Shown: positions 1 through 5,549, numbered from the stretch's first letter. The stretch is DNA of 9,715 nt from an uncultured Lachnospiraceae bacterium (GCA_910588295.1 CAJUQO010000079.1:1-9715), one strand, 5' to 3'. Program-made: numbers and translations. Notes: a model not told the origin generated them from the sequence alone.

Positions 1-3
1 GCA

Positions 4-456
4 ATGATTGAGGCAACAAGCTGTGGCGGGGTGGTAATTTATCGGGGGAAAATTCTTACTTTGTACAAAAGCTATAAAAATAAATACGAAGGCTGGGTTT
101 TACCCAAGGGTACAGTCGAGACAGGTGAGGAATATAAGGATACCGCGCTGAGAGAGGTCTTTGAGGAGGCCGGAGTCAATGCCTCTGTCATCAAATATAT
201 CGGCAAGAGTCAGTACAGCTTTTCCGTGCCGGATGACGTGGTGGAGAAGGAAGTGCATTGGTATCTGATGATGGCCAACAGTTACCACAGTAAACCACAG
301 AGAGAAGAATATTTCGTAGATTCAGGATATTACAAATTTCATGAGGCCTACCATTTGCTGAAATTTTCCAATGAGAGGCAGATATTGGAGATGGCCTACA
401 ACGAGTATCTGGATCTGCGCAAAGCGAATTTGTGGGGAACCCGGAAGTATTTTTAA
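4..456 (+). CDS. NUDIX hydrolase family protein
   Basis: This 150-residue protein is a NUDIX-fold hydrolase, a family that cleaves nucleoside diphosphates linked to another moiety, using divalent metal bound by the Nudix box. A complete Nudix box, G-x5-E-x7-REVFEEAGV, lies at residues 36-58 with all signature glutamates present. The protein starts with a strand-like ATSCGGVVIY segment, and the WVLPKG motif at residues 31-36 leads into the box, as is usual for the family. The length is normal for a single-domain NUDIX protein. The substrate cannot be read from the sequence; the family includes Ap4A, ADP-ribose and mutated-nucleotide hydrolases. The ATG is only three bases from the window edge, so its ribosome binding site is not visible and a slightly earlier start cannot be excluded, although the N-terminus looks natural. 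A hairpin terminator follows the stop directly, so it is probably the last gene of its transcript. Confidence 0.93.
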   Translation: MIEATSCGGVVIYRGKILTLYKSYKNKYEGWVLPKGTVETGEEYKDTALREVFEEAGVNASVIKYIGKSQYSFSVPDDVVEKEVHWYLMMANSYHSKPQREEYFVDSGYYKFHEAYHLLKFSNERQILEMAYNEYLDLRKANLWGTRKYF

Positions 457-457
457 A

Positions 458-484
458 AAAGGAGAGAGACTTTCTCTCTTTTTT
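458..484 (+). terminator. Rho-independent terminator after the NUDIX gene
   Basis: The stem GAGAGA (464-469) pairs with TCTCTC (473-478) around a three-base loop, extended by A-T and G-T pairs outward (458-463 with 479-484). A run of T residues follows the right arm, and a run of A residues precedes the left arm, so it could work in both directions. It begins right after the NUDIX stop codon and separates that gene from the next group. Confidence 0.8.
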
Positions 485-503
485 ACTATAATTGGTCGTA
501 GTT

Positions 504-839
504 ATGTTAAAATGGTATAAAGAGCTGTATATTGGCAAACATGCAAAAAAACGAATAGACAGGATACGGAGCCGGATCGACAGGGGAAAACGGCTGCCGC
601 AGATATGGCTGATTTCTCTGGCAGCCAATGGGAGAGATCAACTGGATATTTTTGATGCCCGCAATCTGTATCAGCCGGCTTTCCGATCCCGCTGCCCCAT
701 GATCGTAGGGGTTGCCGCGGATTACGGCGAGGCGCTGGAGCTTGTGATCCGGATGGCAGATGACGTCTATCGGAGCCGTGGGGATGGGAATATCCGTGCC
801 TGGGTGGAGGGCAGGGAGGGGTATCCGCAGAGGTTATGA
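504..839 (+). CDS. Conserved hypothetical protein upstream of the DUF2953 gene
   Basis: This 111-residue protein has no domain I can name. The N-terminus (MLKWYKELYIG) is followed by a strongly basic stretch (residues about 12-28, many K and R) and then a mixed alpha/beta-looking region with strand-like segments IWLISLAA and PMIVGVAA and a helix-like EALELVIRMADDVY. No signal peptide or membrane segment is visible, so it is probably cytosolic. The ATG at 504 is preferred over the in-frame TTG at 492 because the protein reads naturally from MLKWYK; no strong ribosome binding site is seen. A TATAAT at 487-492 lies just upstream but has no matching -35. Its stop overlaps the start of the DUF2953 gene (ATGA), which implies translational coupling. 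From memory, similar short proteins occur near scpB and ytfI-like genes in Lachnospiraceae, but no function is known to me. Confidence 0.75.
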   Translation: MLKWYKELYIGKHAKKRIDRIRSRIDRGKRLPQIWLISLAANGRDQLDIFDARNLYQPAFRSRCPMIVGVAADYGEALELVIRMADDVYRSRGDGNIRAWVEGREGYPQRL

Positions 840-1819
840 TGCATATACTGTTAATGATATTGAAAATAATCGGCATAGTACTGCTGGCGGTGATAGGGCT
901 CCTGCTTCTGATTCTGTCTCTGGTTCTTTTCTGTCCGGTGGCTTACAGGGGCAGCTTTACCAGGAAGACAGAAATTATGACCGGTTCTGTGTCTGTCACC
1001 TGGCTGTTTCGGCTGGTGTGGGTCACAGCGTTTTATGATAACGGCGAACATGGTTTTCGGATACGGCTCTTCGGTATTCCTCTGGATGCGGTGGGGCGGC
1101 TGCTGGCCGGACGGCGGGGCAGGAAAGCCAGGGATTCCGGGAAGGAACCGGATAGTGAAAAAGAGGGAACTACTGACTGTGAGGAAAAGTCACCGGATTT
1201 AGGAAAAGAAAAAGGCCCTGGCCAAGCGGAAAGAACGCCGGATTGGGGAGAGGAAAAAAACGCCGGTCAGCTTGAAGGGACACCGGGTTCGGAAAAAAAA
1301 GAGGACGGCAGGCGTCATCATACAGAAGAAAAGCTCCTGCCTGAGAAGAAAAAAAGCAGGATTGTCTCTTTTTTTCACAGGTTAGCGGATCTTCCCAAAA
1401 GGATTTTGCGGGTTCTTCGCAGCTTTTTTCAAAAAATTTTGGATACTCTGAAAAAAATAGACCGTTTTAGGGAACTCTTATCTAGTGAGGAGTTTATTCA
1501 CGCTTTTGGTCTGGTGCGCGGGAGTATGGGAAAACTTCTGCGTCATGTGCGGCCGAGAAAGATTCGGGGATATCTGAAATTTGGTTTTGACGATCCCTAT
1601 TATACAGGGTTGTGCCTGGGTGCCGTGTCTGTGGTTTATCCCTGGTATCGCAAGACCTTGAGAATAGAACCGGATTTTCACCATAAAATACTGGAAGCAG
1701 ATTTGTATCTGCGGGGACGGGTGTTCGGCGCGTACGCGCTGTATATTCTTATTAAGGTATATTTTGATAAAAATGTAAAATACATGATCAACAGATTCAG
1801 GGACAAGGAGGCCCGATAG
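836..1819 (+). CDS. DUF2953 domain-containing membrane-anchored protein (YtfI-like)
   Basis: This 327-residue protein has one long N-terminal hydrophobic segment (residues about 4-34) that should anchor it in the membrane, then a strand-rich part (about 40-85). A charged, low-complexity linker (about 92-175) contains a 15-residue tandem repeat. The C-terminal part carries the DUF2953 hallmarks: a region like KIRGYLKFGFDDPYYTG, then GAVSVVYPWY and RIEPDF, ending in a helical YALYILIKVYF segment. The family is of unknown function; in Bacillus subtilis its member ytfI sits next to ytfJ (gerW), exactly as here, suggesting a role linked to sporulation or the spore envelope. The start ATG overlaps the preceding stop; a second ATG follows immediately at 839, so either could be used. 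The ribosome binding site for gerW lies within its last codons. Assignment to the family is good; the function is open. Confidence 0.85.
   Translation: MMHILLMILKIIGIVLLAVIGLLLLILSLVLFCPVAYRGSFTRKTEIMTGSVSVTWLFRLVWVTAFYDNGEHGFRIRLFGIPLDAVGRLLAGRRGRKARDSGKEPDSEKEGTTDCEEKSPDLGKEKGPGQAERTPDWGEEKNAGQLEGTPGSEKKEDGRRHHTEEKLLPEKKKSRIVSFFHRLADLPKRILRVLRSFFQKILDTLKKIDRFRELLSSEEFIHAFGLVRGSMGKLLRHVRPRKIRGYLKFGFDDPYYTGLCLGAVSVVYPWYRKTLRIEPDFHHKILEADLYLRGRVFGAYALYILIKVYFDKNVKYMINRFRDKEAR
1142..1321 (+). repeat. Degenerate 45-bp tandem repeat encoding a 15-residue linker repeat
   Basis: Four units of 45 bp (starting at 1142, 1187, 1232 and 1277) lie in the DUF2953 gene. Each begins with a charged or small residue, then S/T/E, then a CCG-encoded proline; the prolines fall at residues 105, 120, 135 and 150, exactly 15 apart. 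Units 2 and 3 are closest (pattern K/R-S/T-PD-x-G-x-EK with GQ near the end). Unit 1 shares the PD and charged residues, and unit 4 is conserved only in its first half. The encoded segment is rich in E, K, G and P and is probably disordered. Confidence 0.75.
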
Positions 1820-1821
1820 CA

Positions 1822-2184
1822 ATGGCGGAAAATGGATTTAAGAACACAGTGGAATCATTGTTTGCAGGTATGGACAGCTTTCTGTCCACAAAGACCGTGG
1901 TGGGCGAGGCGGTTACTATCGGTGATACGACGCTCCTGCCCCTGGTGGATGTGACCTTCGGCGTGGGCGCCGGCGCTTTTCTGGACGGAAATAATAACAG
2001 CGCCGGCGGCGGTATGGGTGGTAAGATGAGTCCCAGCGCGGTGCTGGTCATCGGACCTAACGGTACACGGCTTGTCAATGTCAGGAATCAGGATGCCCTG
2101 ACCAAGATCCTGGACATGGTGCCGGATCTGGCGGATAAATTTGTAAAAAAGGATCTTCCCGAGGAGTGTTCAAAGGAAGAGTAG
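1822..2184 (+). CDS. gerW: GerW family sporulation protein (YtfJ-like)
   Basis: This 120-residue protein matches the YtfJ/GerW family of sporulation proteins. In Bacillus subtilis the member is needed for normal spore germination in response to L-alanine. Visible family marks are an N-terminal helical segment (residues 8-22), then VVGEAVTIGDTTLLPLVDV (26-44), a glycine-rich FGVGAGAF (46-53), a second glycine-rich stretch GGGMGGKMSPSAVLVI (62-77), and a helical C-terminal tail ending in acidic residues. The length is close to that usual for the family. An AAGGAGG site at 1805-1811 precedes the ATG by about ten bases, inside the end of the DUF2953 gene, whose stop is two bases upstream; the two are clearly co-transcribed. 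The presence of this gene is the main evidence that the organism forms spores or descends from a spore former. Confidence 0.92.
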   Translation: MAENGFKNTVESLFAGMDSFLSTKTVVGEAVTIGDTTLLPLVDVTFGVGAGAFLDGNNNSAGGGMGGKMSPSAVLVIGPNGTRLVNVRNQDALTKILDMVPDLADKFVKKDLPEECSKEE

Positions 2185-2223
2185 GCGCATATGCTGTAAT
2201 AAGGATCAGCCCGCGGGTGTCGT

Positions 2224-2367
2224 ATGAATCAATTGCTCGGTTTTTTGTTTTTTTGGCTGGGATTTGGTATGCTGCTTCAGATGCTTTTGCCGGACTGCAT
2301 ATGGACATTCTGTCTGTCGGCTGTCTTGATGCTGGTGGGGTATCATTTGTTTTGCCGAGATAAGTAA
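2224..2367 (+). CDS. Small two-helix membrane protein (47 aa)
   Basis: This short reading frame encodes 47 residues with two hydrophobic segments, residues about 3-22 and 26-44, separated by LPDC, and a short charged tail CRDK. The strong bias to L, F, W, G and M fits an integral membrane hairpin. The only possible start in frame is the ATG at 2224, because a stop lies in frame at 2200. The ribosome binding site is weak: GGGTG at 2215-2219 is close, and AAGGA at 2201 is rather far. It follows the gerW gene by 39 bases on the same strand and may be co-transcribed with it. From memory, similar small proteins with a GY-x-LFC ending occur in Lachnospiraceae genomes; no function is known to me. 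Its stop lies at the edge of the epimerase remnant. Confidence 0.65.
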   Translation: MNQLLGFLFFWLGFGMLLQMLLPDCIWTFCLSAVLMLVGYHLFCRDK

Positions 2368-2369
2368 GG

Positions 2370-2660
2370 GTTGCGTTTCGCACAAAGAGCGCGGAACTGA
2401 TTTCTCTGGTCAGAAAATGCGACGGCAAAGAATTGATGTGGCATGGAGACCCGGGAGATCTACCCTTTTTGCATTTTGACGCTCCGCTGTTTGGCATCTG
2501 GTCTCCGGCGGGGAAACAGGCGCCGTTTATCTGCCTGGAACCCTGGTATGGGCGCTGCGATGCCGTGGGATTTACGGGTACGCTGGAGGAGCGGGAGTAC
2601 GGGATGCGTCTGGAACCGCAGGAAGAGTTTCATGGCGGTTATGTGATCGAAGTGATGTGA
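2370..2660 (+). pseudogene. Aldose 1-epimerase family protein, remnant with internal deletion
   Basis: The frame ending at the TGA at 2658-2660 reads as two parts of an aldose 1-epimerase (galactose mutarotase-like) protein joined together. The first part (about 2382-2456: AELISLVRKCDGKELMWHGD) matches the early conserved region of the family, in which the sheet start AELxSL is followed by WxGDP. The second (about 2463-2657: FDAPLFGIWSP, FICLEPWYGRCD, GFTGTLEE, RLEPQEEFHGGYVIEV) matches the C-terminal end, including the conserved LEPWYGRCD. About 190 residues expected between them are absent, and the catalytic histidines of the middle region with them. There is no start codon: the frame runs back to a TAA at 2361 without an ATG or suitable ribosome binding site. 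Only about 97 codons remain of an expected 290 or so. The family call rests on recognised motifs; the deletion size is an estimate. Confidence 0.8.
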
Positions 2661-2729
2661 TAAAGGCGGGTCACGGAAAAATTTCATGGCGGCTGAGTGT
2701 TGGCTGTTAACAGACAAAGGAGAATGCGT

Positions 2730-3404
2730 ATGGGGGTAATGAAAGATTACGAAGAAAAAATGGATGTAGAGATGCTGCTCGGCCATGTAAAGAGCGCAAG
2801 GGCTTCCCGGTACAGTGATGACGCGGAGGAATTGTTGGATCAGGTCCGGGAGGCGGACGCCCTGCATCCGGTAGCGGCCTGCCGCGGGGCAAAGGTGACA
2901 GAAATTACGGATGAGGCAGTCTATATTGACGACGTCCCGTTCCGGAGTGCTTTGCTGGTGAAGGAAGCGAAGGTGGGCGACACGATATATCCCTGCCTGA
3001 TTACTGCCGGCCGGAAGCTGGAGGAGCTGGGGCCGAAACTGGACGATGTGATGCTGGAATTTCTGAATGGGGTCCTGATGACAGCCTGTCTGGATGACGG
3101 CCTGATCGAAATTTCGAAGGAGATCGCGGGAGATCGTCGGGACGGGCGCATGCTCATGGTGAAGCCCGGGATTGCCGGGAGCTGTGAGCTTGGGGAGCAG
3201 GAGCGTATCTTGGAGATGCTGCCGGGCGCCATGGCGGAGGCGGGCGTAATCCTGGGAGACGACGGGATGCTGCGTCCGGCCTACAGCAGTACGGCTGTAC
3301 TGTATCTGACAGAAGGGGAGAGTAATCTCTGTGCTGACTGGGAAGATCCGAAAGCGCGGGCTGCCTATGTGCAGGATCTGAATGTGATCGCGGGGCATGT
3401 GTGA
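2730..3404 (+). CDS. Protein resembling the B12-dependent methionine synthase activation domain
   Basis: This 224-residue protein is probably a stand-alone relative of the MetH activation domain, the module that binds S-adenosylmethionine to re-methylate an oxidised cobalamin cofactor. The resemblance is in the second half: MVKPGIAGSCELGEQERILEML (about 143-164) is like the SPG...W...Q..LF.LL segment, and the following GVILGDDGMLRPAYSSTAV (172-190) is like the GV.LTES..M.P..S.S segment. An earlier part, TIYPCLITAGRKLEEL (85-100), fits the sheet-helix part of such proteins. No signal peptide or membrane segment is seen. The ATG at 2730 is chosen because AGGAG at 2718-2722 sits seven bases upstream; the in-frame GTG at 2697 has no site. 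A role in corrinoid protein repair would fit the cobalamin operon downstream, but that link is inference. I recognise the family by motif pattern only, so it may instead be an uncharacterised relative. Confidence 0.5.
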   Translation: MGVMKDYEEKMDVEMLLGHVKSARASRYSDDAEELLDQVREADALHPVAACRGAKVTEITDEAVYIDDVPFRSALLVKEAKVGDTIYPCLITAGRKLEELGPKLDDVMLEFLNGVLMTACLDDGLIEISKEIAGDRRDGRMLMVKPGIAGSCELGEQERILEMLPGAMAEAGVILGDDGMLRPAYSSTAVLYLTEGESNLCADWEDPKARAAYVQDLNVIAGHV

Positions 3405-3434
3405 TCGATAAGTATTTTCCATAGGATAATAAAC

Positions 3435-3486
3435 TAGGGGCCGGACGGTTGAAATGTAAAATTTCCCGTTGGCCCTATTTATTATA
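3435..3486 (+). terminator. Probable terminator hairpin after the activation-domain-like gene
   Basis: A long imperfect hairpin spans 3435-3477. GGGCC (3438-3442) pairs with GGCCC (3471-3475), ACGG (3445-3448) with CCGT (3466-3469), and GAAAT (3451-3455) with ATTTC (3461-3465), with small bulges and a five-base loop. A T-rich tail (TATTTATTAT) follows. It begins 30 bases after the stop at 3404. The tail is not a pure T run, so termination strength is uncertain. Confidence 0.6.
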
Positions 3487-3491
3487 AGGGG

Positions 3492-3617
3492 ATGGAATAC
3501 AGGATATCTCTGGCCGTAGATGCCGGCGTGCCGATCGTGAATTACGGGATAGCCATCGCCGAGATGCATGGCATTCTGGAGTGAAGCCTGCGGCCCTTTC
3601 CGGATGTGTGGGAATAG
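3492..3617 (+). pseudogene. Coding-like scrap, possibly the end of a Nif3-like protein
   Basis: From an ATG at 3492 the frame reads 30 codons (including LAVDAGVPIVNYGIAIAEMHG) to a TGA at 3582, then continues in the same frame as LRPFPDVWE to a TAG at 3615. The composition looks protein-like. The order 'dAGv-vinyGh-ia E-hG... FPdv' is reminiscent of the C-terminal part of Nif3/DUF34-like metal-binding proteins. This is a weak recognition from memory. If right, this is the end of a decayed gene; it may also be chance. Confidence 0.22.
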
Positions 3618-3636
3618 ATCGGTCTGAGATTTCAAT

Positions 3637-3795
3637 ATGCGGGATTTCTCAAAAAATGTACACATTCATGTTGAAGCCTTGGATAAAATAGATTATACTG
3701 TTGATTCAGAAAGCGGGTGATCGATAGAAGAGTATTCTTTTGATGAAAGCGTACCGGTTGGGATTTACGAGGGATTTGCAATAAAGATGCAGTGA
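3637..3795 (+). other. Short reading frame interrupted by one stop, possible gene remnant
   Basis: An ATG at 3637 opens 27 codons (MRDFSKNVHIHVEALDKI and on) to a TGA at 3718. The same frame then reads another 24 protein-like codons, including DESVPVGIYEGFAI, to a TGA at 3793. I do not recognise it. It may be a scrap of a decayed gene or chance, and a promoter-like sequence lies inside it. Apart from this, the preceding scrap and the glpK promoter, I see nothing in the 3405-3818 gap. Confidence 0.2.
3671..3699 (+). promoter_or_regulatory. Probable sigma-A promoter upstream of the glpK remnant
   Basis: TTGAAG at 3671-3676 (four of six consensus bases) and TATACT at 3694-3699 (five of six) are separated by exactly 17 bases. 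Initiation would be near 3706, giving a leader of about 113 nt before the glpK start at 3819. No operator or antiterminator target was recognised in that leader. Confidence 0.5.
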
Positions 3796-3818
3796 ACTAA
3801 AAAAGGAAGGCTTCAGTT

Positions 3819-4758
3819 ATGTGGGAATATATTATGGCATTGGATCAGGGAACAACCTTGCGGCTATCGGTATCACCAATCAGCGGGAGACCACCATCGT
3901 CTGGGACAGGATGACGGGACAGCCGGTCTGCAATGCCATCGTCTGGCAGTGCCGCAGGACGGCGGATATGGCGGAGGAATTGGGTAAAGGAGCGTTCGGC
4001 GAATATATCCGCAGCCGCACAGGGCTGATCCCCGATCCTTATTTTTCCGCCACGAAAATTGCGTGGATTTTGGAGCATGTGGAGGGGGCCAGGGAGAAAG
4101 CCGAGAGGGGCTGTTGACGACCATTGCGGCAGTTGTTGGCGGAAAGGTGCAGTATGCCCTGGAGGGCAGCGTCTTTGTGGCCGGGGCCGCGATCCAGTGG
4201 CTCAGGGATGAGATGAAGATGATCCCCTCGGCGGCGGATTCAGAGCATTATTGCCTGGCTGTGCCGGATACCGGCGGCGTCTATCTGGTTCCGGCGTTCA
4301 CCGGACTTGGCGCCCCTTACTGGGATCCTTATGCGAGAGGAATTCTCGTAGGAATTACCCGGGGTACCACCAGGGATCATGTGGTGCGGGCCACTGTGGA
4401 GTCCCTGGCTTATCAGGTTCATGATCTGGTGGGTGTGATGGGGGACGCCTCCGGTATGGCGGTGAACAGCCTGAAGGTGGACGGCGGCGCTTCCGCTAAC
4501 AATTTCCTCATGCAGTTTCAGTCGGATCTTCTGCGGGCGCCGGTGTACAGGCCCCGGGTGTATGAGACTACGGCTCTTGGAGCCGCTTACCTGGCCGGGC
4601 TGGCGGTGGAATATTATCGGGATCTGGATGAGATACGGGAAAACTGGCAGGTGGGATAGCAGTTTGATCCTGCATTGGCGGATGATGAGGCACAGCATTT
4701 GATCCGCGGCTGGAAGAAGGCTGTGGCCTGCAGCTTTGGCTGGGCCAGAGATTTATAG
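3819..4758 (+). pseudogene. glpK: Glycerol kinase pseudogene with two internal deletions and a nonsense codon
   Basis: An intact GlpK phosphorylates glycerol to glycerol 3-phosphate with ATP and has about 500 residues. Here the true start (ATG 3819, with AAGGAAGG about eight bases upstream) gives MWEYIMALDQGTT, the first ATP-binding motif. At about 3857 the sequence jumps, with a frame change, to AAIGITNQRETTIVW and VWQCRRTAD, losing about 60 residues. This second frame runs through TGLIPDPYFSATK and HVEGAREKAERG to about 4110. There it jumps, again out of frame, to GLLTTIA, losing about 145 residues including much of the first domain and hinge. The third frame covers ALEGSVFVAGAAIQWLRDE, PAFTGLGAPYWDPYARG, KVDGGASANNFLMQFQSD and TALGAAYLAGLAV. 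A TAG at 4657 interrupts the C-terminus, which continues as FDPALAD...GWKKAV to the original stop at 4756-4758. At least three disabling lesions make a functional product impossible. Family identity is certain; missing lengths are estimated from the known E. coli protein. Confidence 0.95.
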
Positions 4759-4780
4759 GCCAGAACATAGGGAGGAACAG

Positions 4781-5323
4781 ATGGAATTCATAACGGAACG
4801 ACTGCTTCTGCGTCCCTGGCTGGGATCGGACGCGGAGGATCTATATCAATACGCGAAAGACCCGGCGGTGGGCCCCATTGCCGGATGGAAGCCCCATACC
4901 AGCGTGGAGAACAGCCGGGAGATCATCCGGTATATTCTCTCCGCGGAGGGAACCTATGCGGTGTGCCTGAAAAGTGACAGGAAGCCTGTCGGCTGTGTGG
5001 GGCTTACGGTAGGAGAAGCCAGTAATTTTCATCTCCCGGATACAGAGGGGGAGATCGGCTACTGGATCGGGGTGCCTTTCTGGGGACAGGGCCTCATCCC
5101 GGAGGCGGTGCGGGAGATCATACGCCACGGGTTTGAGGATATGAAGCTGGATAAGATCTGGTGCGGTTATTTTGAGGGAAATGACAGATCCAGGCGGGTT
5201 CAGGAGAAATGCGGGTTTGTCTATCACCATACTAATAAGGACATCCACTGGAAGCTGATGGATGATATCCGCACAGAACACGTTACCTGCTTGACAAGGC
5301 AGGAGTGGGAACGACAAATATAG
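4781..5323 (+). CDS. GNAT family N-acetyltransferase, RimJ/RimL type
   Basis: This 180-residue protein is a GNAT acetyltransferase of the Acetyltransf_3 (RimJ/RimL-like) group, which transfers the acetyl group of acetyl-CoA to an amine. It opens with ITERLLLRPW (residues 4-13), the typical first strand, followed by helix AEDLYQYAKDP. The central GEIGYWIGVPFWGQG (90-104) holds the acetyl-CoA pyrophosphate-binding Q-x-x-G-x-G/A-type loop and is followed by the EAVREIIRHGF helix. NDRSRRVQEKCGF (134-146) is the conserved end-of-fold motif. The length is usual for the family. The ATG at 4781 is chosen because GGGAGG at 4770-4775 lies five bases upstream; the in-frame ATG at 4736 falls inside the end of the glpK remnant. 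The acceptor cannot be told: it may be a ribosomal protein N-terminus, an antibiotic or a small metabolite. It stands alone, with a strong terminator behind it. Confidence 0.93.
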   Translation: MEFITERLLLRPWLGSDAEDLYQYAKDPAVGPIAGWKPHTSVENSREIIRYILSAEGTYAVCLKSDRKPVGCVGLTVGEASNFHLPDTEGEIGYWIGVPFWGQGLIPEAVREIIRHGFEDMKLDKIWCGYFEGNDRSRRVQEKCGFVYHHTNKDIHWKLMDDIRTEHVTCLTRQEWERQI

Positions 5324-5338
5324 TATACAAAAAAACGC

Positions 5339-5372
5339 CGCTGCCAGGGGCATCCCTGGCAGCGCGGTTTTT
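5339..5372 (+). terminator. Strong Rho-independent terminator after the GNAT gene
   Basis: CGCTGCCAGGG (5339-5349) pairs perfectly with CCCTGGCAGCG (5354-5364), an 11-bp GC-rich stem with a four-base loop GCAT. Five T residues follow at 5368-5372, and a run of seven A residues precedes at 5329-5335. It separates the acetyltransferase transcript from the cobalamin operon. Confidence 0.95.
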
Positions 5373-5408
5373 CTGCATATCATGGCCGTAGTTTTTCTCA
5401 CCCGTGAA

Positions 5409-5437
5409 TTGACAGGCTCTTGTTTCAATAGTATAAT
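5409..5437 (+). promoter_or_regulatory. Perfect-consensus sigma-A promoter of the cbi operon
   Basis: TTGACA at 5409-5414 and TATAAT at 5432-5437 are both exact consensus hexamers, separated by the optimal 17 bases. Transcription should start near 5444, leaving a leader of about 105 nt before the cbiD start at 5550. No other promoter of this quality was noticed in the window. Confidence 0.93.
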
Positions 5438-5472
5438 CAGACGTGGAATTTTTGGCGTATTTGTACATATCG

Positions 5473-5528
5473 GGTAATCGTTCAGCACAGGTCGAAGCGC
5501 TTACTGCTGAGAGTACTGAACCGTTACC
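5473..5528 (+). promoter_or_regulatory. Structured leader element of the cbi operon (stem-loop of unknown type)
   Basis: GGTAATCGTTCAG (5473-5485) can pair with CTGAACCGTTACC (5516-5528): 12 of 13 positions pair, counting one G-U. An alternative 6-bp stem, TCAGCA (5482-5487) with TGCTGA (5505-5510), uses part of the same left arm, so the two structures compete. The short palindrome AAGCGCTT lies in the loop. No T run follows the right arm, so it is not an obvious terminator; the ribosome binding site GGGAGG begins seven bases after it. It does not contain the B12 box of cobalamin riboswitches. Confidence 0.5.
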
Positions 5529-5549
5529 AGATCAGGGAGGTATGGTAGG

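Noticed and set aside
487..492. TATAAT as a promoter for the 504-839 gene
   Set aside because: No acceptable -35 lies 16-18 bases upstream, because that position falls within the terminator stem, and the start codon would be only a few bases after the transcription start.
2628..2692. Direct repeat TTTCATGGCGG at 2628-2638 and 2682-2692
   Set aside because: Eleven bases, only two copies, with no flanking mobile-element structure; it could be a small duplication or chance and supports no feature.
2460..3665. A 401-codon open frame on the minus strand
   Set aside because: It runs antisense to the activation-domain-like gene and the epimerase remnant, has a composition rich in H, P, R and Q typical of a shadow frame, and shows no recognisable motif.
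3700..3818. Antiterminator or riboswitch in the leader of the glpK remnant
   Set aside because: No terminator-like hairpin with a T run and no recognised RNA motif is seen before the start at 3819.
5373..5549. Cobalamin riboswitch ahead of the cbi operon
   Set aside because: No B12 box (GCCACTG-like) or the other conserved cobalamin riboswitch segments are visible, and the leader after the promoter is only about 105 nt, shorter than the usual element.
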